Assembly: GCA_030035585.1 (NCBI GenBank)
Contig: CM057469.1
Span: forward strand, 115,112,650-115,176,649
Reading direction: 5' to 3'
DNA from: Dugong dugon
Taxonomy: Eukaryota; Chordata; Mammalia; Sirenia; Dugongidae
Length of the DNA: 64,000 nucleotides
Shown here: one piece after another, positions 59,270 through 64,000 of the stretch
How positions within the stretch are numbered: the first letter of the stretch is position 1
Layout: every line of letters begins with the position of its first letter
Notes under the pieces: generated by a model
The model's input: the letters and a program-made list of their open reading frames with translations, nothing else
The model's database searches: none
What the model was told of the DNA's origin: nothing
Program-made: the position numbers and the translations under genes

Positions 59270-59778
59270 CAGGCATGTGTTGCATAAAATCCATTCAGGC
59301 AATGTCTGATTGCAGATACATCTGTGGTCTAGCATATGCCCTGTGGGGGATGCCCACATCCCAACTCAACAGCGAGCCTGCCCTGCATCTCCTACCCATG
59401 GGAACAGGCACCCCTCCTGCTGGGAAGAGGGGATGCCTGATCTTGCTTCCTAGCACCCAAGGTCAGCATGCATCGTGGGGCCTGACCGGGGTGGGTTTGC
59501 CAGGTTGCCAAGACTGCTCCTACGCTTCCCCAGCCTGCACCTGGATCCTTCTCACCATTACCTTGACAGGGCTATGGGGCTGCACAGTGATTGGGACCTG
59601 GCCAAGTACTCACTTGAGGTGTCCATAGTGGGAGCTGCCCGGGCTGCACGCTACACAGCAGCCCCTAGCCTGTGTGCCTGGGAGCTGCGCGCCCCAGGGG
59701 CCAAGAGTTTCCACAATATCCAAATCACATAGCGTCCTATTTCAGAATGTATTGTGGACATTAAGCAATGCGTAACTG
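59270..59778. mobile_element. Tigger-like non-autonomous DNA transposon with GC-rich core
   Basis: A 509-bp element starting CAGGCATGTGTTGCATAA and ending TTAAGCAATGCGTAACTG. These are imperfect inverted repeats (about 13 of 19 positions) and are flanked by TA on both sides (59268-59269 and 59779-59780), as for Tc1/mariner-pogo elements. The core 59335-59730 is strongly GC-rich in an AT-rich neighbourhood and has 85- and 125-codon frames without a recognised domain. The ends resemble a widespread mammalian Tigger-type family; the core is not recognised. Confidence 0.65.
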
Positions 59779-60117
59779 TACATTTTTAAAATCTGATAAT
59801 GCCTTCTAATCTACCTCAGTGTTACATTTTTAAATTTTGAAAAACCAAAAAGAAGTTGAGATAAACTTTCTGGAAATTAGGGAAGTTTGGGAAAAAATTG
59901 CTTCAGTACAAGTAGTTCTCAACTTATAACATATTTGAGTTACGATGAAGGGCACTTATGACCGTCTGTTTTTGGTTTTTTGTGCATCTTATCATTAGTA
60001 ATATGTACTACATGCAATGTTGCAGTGCGTAATTTGCTGATGTTATCATTCTCAGATGTTCACTTGTGGATGTACAATGTTATGATTTACCGTTGAAAAC
60101 ACTGCCATATAGGAGGC

Positions 60118-60297
60118 TATGGCCTGGTCTACAATGAAGTCAGTGTCAGCATCAGGAGTAGTAACAGTTAGAAAGTTGGGCAATGTTCAACTTTAATGAC
60201 ATAGGACAACTGAACTTCACAAAAGCCCAACAGTCATTACTAATGTGAGTTCATTGTTATGACACTGACATCGACTTCATTGTAGACCTTGCCTATA
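60118..60297. repeat. long imperfect inverted repeat
   Basis: The left arm GGTCTACAATGAAGTC plus AGTGTCA (60126-60148) pairs with TGACACTGA...GACTTCATTGTAGACC (60260-60288), which carries a 6-base insertion. Weaker pairing extends outward (CTATAGG-type ends) and inward (GTTGGGC with GCCCAAC). It could be a MITE-like insertion inside the Tigger leader. Confidence 0.75.
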
Positions 60298-60409
60298 GGG
60301 TGATTTTAATCAGCATTTCATACCATCAGAAGAATCAGTTGTTAATTTAAAGCTGAGTTTTTCAAGTTTCTCAGAATGCAACTCCTGCACTGCTTATATC
60401 CCCAATAAT

Positions 60410-61320
60410 ATGTCTAGCAAAATGAGTCATGCCACTATAAATTCTAATCCAAAAAGGAAGGTGAGGAAGGCACTTGACATGGATATAAAGATGAAGTTCA
60501 TTAAGGCCTACTATTATGGAAAGAAAGTCAGTGAAACAGCACATGAGGAAGGGCTGCCTCATTCAACCATTCTGACAATCATTAAGGAAAAGAATAGGAT
60601 TTTGGAGACAGTTATAGGAGCAATTGGCTGAAAATTAACAATTTTAGCAAAGTAGAGGCAAGGGCCAATCCATGAGATAGAGAAGCTGTTATGATTTGGC
60701 TAGAAGACCAAATCCAGAAGAGGATTCCTATGAGTTGAATGACAATTCAAATGAAAACATGCAGCCTTTTTGAAAACCTGTAGGAACAGCAAAAAGACTA
60801 CCAAGAGTACTTTAATGCCACCAAGGGTTAGTTTCATGGCTTCAAATGCAGATTTGGTTTACATTACATGCATATAACTAGAAAAGCAGAAAGCATCATT
60901 GTTGAAACTGCCAAAAAATTCAAGGATGGGCTGGACAAGATACTACATGAAGAATATCTACCAGAACAGATTTTCAATGTAAACAAAACAGACTTGTTTT
61001 ATAAACGATGCCAGAACAGACCTATATTTAGAAAGAAGAGAAGCTGATGCCTGGTTTCAAGGCATTTAAAGAAAAAATCTTGCTACTGCTAGGAGGAAAT
61101 GCTGCTGGATTTAAATTAAAACATTTTCTGTTTACTGTTCTACTACTCCAGGTAACTCCAAGGCCTGGATAATGACTGTGTTATTCAAGGATTCATTTTA
61201 ATATTAAATTATTTCATTCCAGAATGTGCACCTACTGCCTTGAAAAGAGCTGCTATACTTGATAGTGCCCCAGGATATCCTCCTCATGTGGATGATCTAA
61301 ATTAAGACTTCAAAGTGATA
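60410..61320 (+). pseudogene. Tigger transposase, broken
   Basis: The first piece (60410-60631) is a CENP-B-type helix-turn-helix: NPKRKVRKALDMDIKMKFI, then KKVSETAHEEGLPHSTILTI. Downstream pieces contain FNVNKTDLFYKR (about 60975-61010), where the first catalytic Asp of the DDE domain is Asn, and LDSAPGYPPHVDDLN (about 61258-61305), which keeps the second Asp. Stops after 60631 and in the middle region inactivate it. Such transposases cut and paste DNA at TA sites. Confidence 0.88.
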
Positions 61321-61773
61321 TATCTACCTCCTGTAATCTGATGGGAGTGGATCCTGCCTGGCATGACCCCTCGAGTCAATTGAGAGACACTAGACATTTG
61401 TGACCCCCATGCTTCTGTCAGTTTGTCATACTGTGGGGGCTTGCCTATTGCTGTAATGTTGGAAGCTATGTTACTGGTATTCAAACACTAGCAGGGTCTC
61501 CCATGGCGGACAGGTTTCAGCTGAGCTTCCAAACTAAGACAGACTAAGAAGAAGGACCTAGCAGTCTACTTCTGGAAAGACTTAACCAGTGAAAACCTTA
61601 TAAATAGCAGCGGAACATTGTTTGATATAGTGCCAGAAGATGAGCCCCTCAGATTGGAAGGCACTCAGAAGGAGACTGGGGAAGAGCTGCCTCCTCAAAG
61701 CAGAATCAACCTTAATGACATGGATAGAGTCAAGCTTTTGGGACCTTCATTTGCTGATGTGGCATGACTCACA

Positions 61774-62977
61774 ATGAGCAGAAACAGCTGCAAATATCCA
61801 TTAATAATTGGAACATGGAATGTACAAAGTATGAATCTAGGAAAACTGGGAATCATCAAAAATGAAATGGAAAGCATAAACATCAATATCCTAGACATTA
61901 GTGAGTTGAAATGGACTGGTATTGGTCGTTTTGAATCAGACATATGGTCTACTATGCTGGGAATGACAACTTGAAGAGGAATGGCATTGCATTTATCATC
62001 AAAAAGAACGCTTCAAGATCTATCCTAAAGTACAACACTGATAGTGAGAGGATAATATCCATAGGTCTACAAGGAAGACCAGTTAATATGACTCTTATTC
62101 AAATTTACACACCAACCACTAAGGCCAAAGATGAAGAAATTGAAGATTTTTACCAACTTCTGCAGTCTGAAATTGATCGAATTTGCAATCGGATGCATTG
62201 ATAATTACTGGTGATTGGAATTCGAAAGTTGGAAACAAAGAAGAGGGATTGGTAGTTGGAAAATATGGCCTTGGTGATAGAAACGATGCTGGAAATTGCA
62301 TGATAGAATTTTGCAAGACCAATGACTTCTTCACTGCAAATACCTTTTCTCACCAACATATGGCCAGATGGAATACACAGGAATCAAATAGACTACATCT
62401 GTGGAAAGAGACAATGAAAAAGGTCAATACCATCAGTCAGAACAAGGCCCGGGGCCAACTGTGGAACAGATCGTCAATTGCTCATGTATAAGTTCAAGTC
62501 GAAACTGAAGAAAATTAGAACAAGTCCACAAGAGCAAATGTATGACCTTGAGTATATCCCACCTGAATTTAGAGACCATTTAAAGAATATATTTGATGCG
62601 TTGAACACTAATGATCAGATGAGTTGTGTAATGACAACAAGGACATAATACATGAAGAAAGTAAAAGATCATTAAAAAGTCAGAAAATAAAGAGAAGACC
62701 AAAATGTATGTCAGAAGACACTCTGAAACTTGTTCTTGAACTTTGAGTAGCTAAAGCAAAAGGAAGAAATGATTAAGTCAAAGAGCTGAACAGAAGATTT
62801 CAAAGAGAAGATCGAGAAGACAAAATAAAATATTAAACGTGTGCAAAGACCTGGAGCTAGAAAACCAAAAGGGAAGAACCAGGTCAGCATTTCTCAAGCT
62901 GAAAGAACTGAAGAAAAAATTCAAGCATTGAGTTGTAATAGTGAAGGATTCTGCAATGAAAATATTAAAAAATGCAG
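61774..62977 (+). pseudogene. RTE ORF2 endonuclease region, broken
   Basis: Three frames in succession cover the endonuclease: 61774-61974 (IIGTWNVQSMNLGKLGI and ISELKWTGIGRF), 61944-62201 (NDNLKRNGIAFIIKKN, IQIYTPTT) and 62183-62491 (IITGDWNSKVG and KYGLGDRNDAGN). GDWN is the catalytic Asp/Asn motif and is intact. Frameshifts near 61960 and 62200 and a deletion near 62350 inactivate it. The later stretch to 62977 keeps RTE order but contains many stops. Confidence 0.9.
62973..62977. repeat. 5-bp target-site duplication of LTR-A copy 7
   Basis: TGCAG is repeated exactly at 63511-63515 and both copies read into the RTE sequence. Confidence 0.93.
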
Positions 62978-63510
62978 TGTCATGGATTGAGTTGTGTCCC
63001 CCAAAAATATCTGTCAGCTTTGCTGGGCCATGATTACCAGAGTTGTATGATTGTGTAATCTGGTGTGATTTCCTTATGTGTTGTAAACTCTATCATTATG
63101 ATGAGATTATATGTGATCTCCTTATGTGTTGTAAATTCTATCACTGTGATGAGGTTATACTGATGAGGTTGACAAGATTAGATAGTGTCTTAATGCAATC
63201 TCTTTTGAGATATAAAAGAGAGAAGAGAGCAGAGACATACAGGAACCACATACCACCGAGAAAGCAGTGCCGGGAGCAAAGCACGTCCTTTGGACCTGAG
63301 GTTCCAGCACAGAGAAGCTCCCAGACAAGGTAAGACTGATGCATCACAAAGACCTTTCTCTAGACCCAACAGAGACAGAAAGCCTTCTCCTGTATCTGAT
63401 ACCCTGAATTTGGACTTGTAGCCTACTGGACTGTGAGAGAATAAACTTCTCTTTGTTAAAACCATCCACTCCTGGTATTTCTGTCCAAACACCACTAGAT
63501 GACTAAGACA
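62978..63510 (+). mobile_element. LTR-A copy 7, solo LTR with perfect TSD in RTE
   Basis: TGTCATGGATTGAGTTGTGT to CTAGATGACTAAGACA, 533 bp. TATAAAAG is at 63211-63218 and AATAAA at 63440-63445 (229 bases apart). A local direct repeat of about 40-45 bases (GTGATTTCCTTATGTGTTGT and GTGATCTCCTTATGTGTTGT, 63064-63133) makes it longer than other plus copies. The exact TGCAG TSD proves LTR integration into the RTE. Confidence 0.96.
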
Positions 63511-63540
63511 TGCAGGAAGCATCAACAAACGATGGAAGGG

Positions 63541-64000
63541 GCTCTTCTGGCAAAATGGCACTATAAGCAGAAGCACCACAACAAAGATCAGAAAAACTAA
63601 GCCAAACAGAGAAAACAGCAATCCTGAAACCCGTAAACATCAAATGAAGAGATAAAGAACTCAGCCAAGCACCAAACAGAGTGAGAAAACTGATAGAGAA
63701 TGGAGAGCAAGGAGAGATTAATGCAGAGGTCCCCTATCAGCTAATGCAGCACAGATCCTCCATCTTGGACTGCTATCAGAGATCAGCAAATGGGGGTACG
63801 AGAAAGCAGCTTCACAGAGCTTCCAGAGGGAGACAAAACAACTAGCAATTTTTGATATATGTTTTCTCACCCCCCACACTTCTTCACCCCCACTCGGCTT
63901 CCTCTGCTTTCCGTGGCCACACTCTGTTGTCCAGGAAGCAACACCTGCTTGGATTCCACCCGCCCCCACTGGCTGGCTCTCTGAGTGCCATTTGTTGGCT
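63541..64000 (+). mobile_element. L1 #6, 5' end of a LINE-1 (runs off the window)
   Basis: It starts near CTTCTGGCAAAATGGCACTA, the same 5' boundary as L1 #4 (complement of 51435), and follows the L1 #4 5'UTR for all 460 remaining bases, including AACTAAGCCAAACAGAGAA, GAAAGCAGC and GAGTGCCATTTGTTGGCT. It is inserted in the RTE. Because the 5' boundary is intact, the element may be full length outside the window. Confidence 0.93.
63718..63969 (-). other. antisense open frame in the L1 #6 5'UTR (hypothetical)
   Basis: An 83-codon frame antisense to L1 #6, ending 177 bases from its 5' edge. GEEVWGVRK, ASCFVS and CEAAFSYPHLLISDSSPR correspond position by position to the antisense frame in L1 #4. 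It may extend upstream outside the window. No function is assigned. Confidence 0.3.

Larger units (their letters stand above)
59906..61330 (+). mobile_element. Tigger (pogo) DNA transposon relic, 3' end lost
   Basis: It begins near TACAAGTAGTTCTCAACTTA, a degraded pogo-type terminal repeat, followed by about 500 bases of leader and a broken transposase. No matching right terminal repeat is visible; the RTE starts near 61335. A 180-bp hairpin-forming segment lies in the leader at about 60118-60297. Confidence 0.82.
61335..63540 (+). mobile_element. RTE-clade LINE (5' half), interrupted by LTR-A
   Basis: The 5' leader (about 61335-61770, matching 22262-22640) leads into ORF2. The RTE continues to 62977, is split by LTR-A, and resumes at 63511 with GCAGGAAGCATCAACAAACG until about 63540, where L1 #6 begins. 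Only the endonuclease and the region before the RT are present in the window. The element fits the RTE family known from elephant (BovB relative); that name is from recognition, not a search. Confidence 0.9.

Noticed and set aside
59251..59732. Two overlapping GC-rich frames (125 and 85 codons)
   Set aside because: They lie inside the TA-flanked MITE and show no recognisable domain; kept only as a possible captured segment in the findings.
1..64000. CRISPR array, operons or bacterial genes
   Set aside because: No regularly spaced repeats and no prokaryotic gene organisation; the content is mammalian interspersed repeats throughout.

Overview
The window looks like placental mammal nuclear DNA from Afrotheria, most likely an elephant or a close relative. 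The evidence is the mobile-element set: tRNA-derived SINEs of the AfroSINE kind, an RTE-clade LINE that shares its 3' tail with those SINEs, a lineage-specific L1 family, and many copies of a MaLR-like LTR. I find no host protein-coding exon, no RNA gene and no CRISPR. Long open frames are fragments of L1 or RTE ORF2, L1 ORF1 or Tigger transposase, or chance frames inside repeats. Family names are from recognition only and were not searched.

Layout. 1-5998: L1 #1 (+), cut by the window edge, followed by two more L1 3' ends in the same direction. 5999-9076: no gene. 9077-9584: LTR-A (+). 10197-18380: L1 #2 (+), lacking ORF1, interrupted by L1 #3 (-) at 15132-17360. 18397-19453: an AfroSINE (-) split by an apparent L1 3' transduction (18602-19439). 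21150-27135: an old L1 (-) interrupted by LTR-A, an RTE piece and two LTR-B pieces. 27878-34515: L1 #5 (-), carrying a solo LTR-A. 35226-42265: old MER5A, MIR and hAT relics, two LTR-A copies and other fossils. 43421-51435: L1 #4 (-), an 8.0 kb full-length copy with a perfect 15-bp target-site duplication (TSD). 52393-57920: LTR-A, AfroSINEs and an old L1 end. 58051-59246: a three-layer nest (RTE inside LTR-B inside AfroSINE). 59270-61330: two Tigger-type DNA transposons. 61335-63540: RTE (+) carrying an LTR-A with a perfect TSD. 63541-64000: the 5' end of L1 #6 (+), running off the window.

All coding elements are dead (stops, frameshifts, lost catalytic residues). The history can be read from nesting: L1 #3 is younger than L1 #2, LTR-A younger than L1 #5 and than the RTE, LTR-B younger than its AfroSINE, and the transduction younger than the AfroSINE it splits. 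The most unusual items are the probable 3' transduction from an L1 lacking its AATAAA signal, the ORF1-less L1 #2 with a TSD, a duplicated 3' terminus in the L1 family, and an antisense open frame shared by two L1 5'UTRs.
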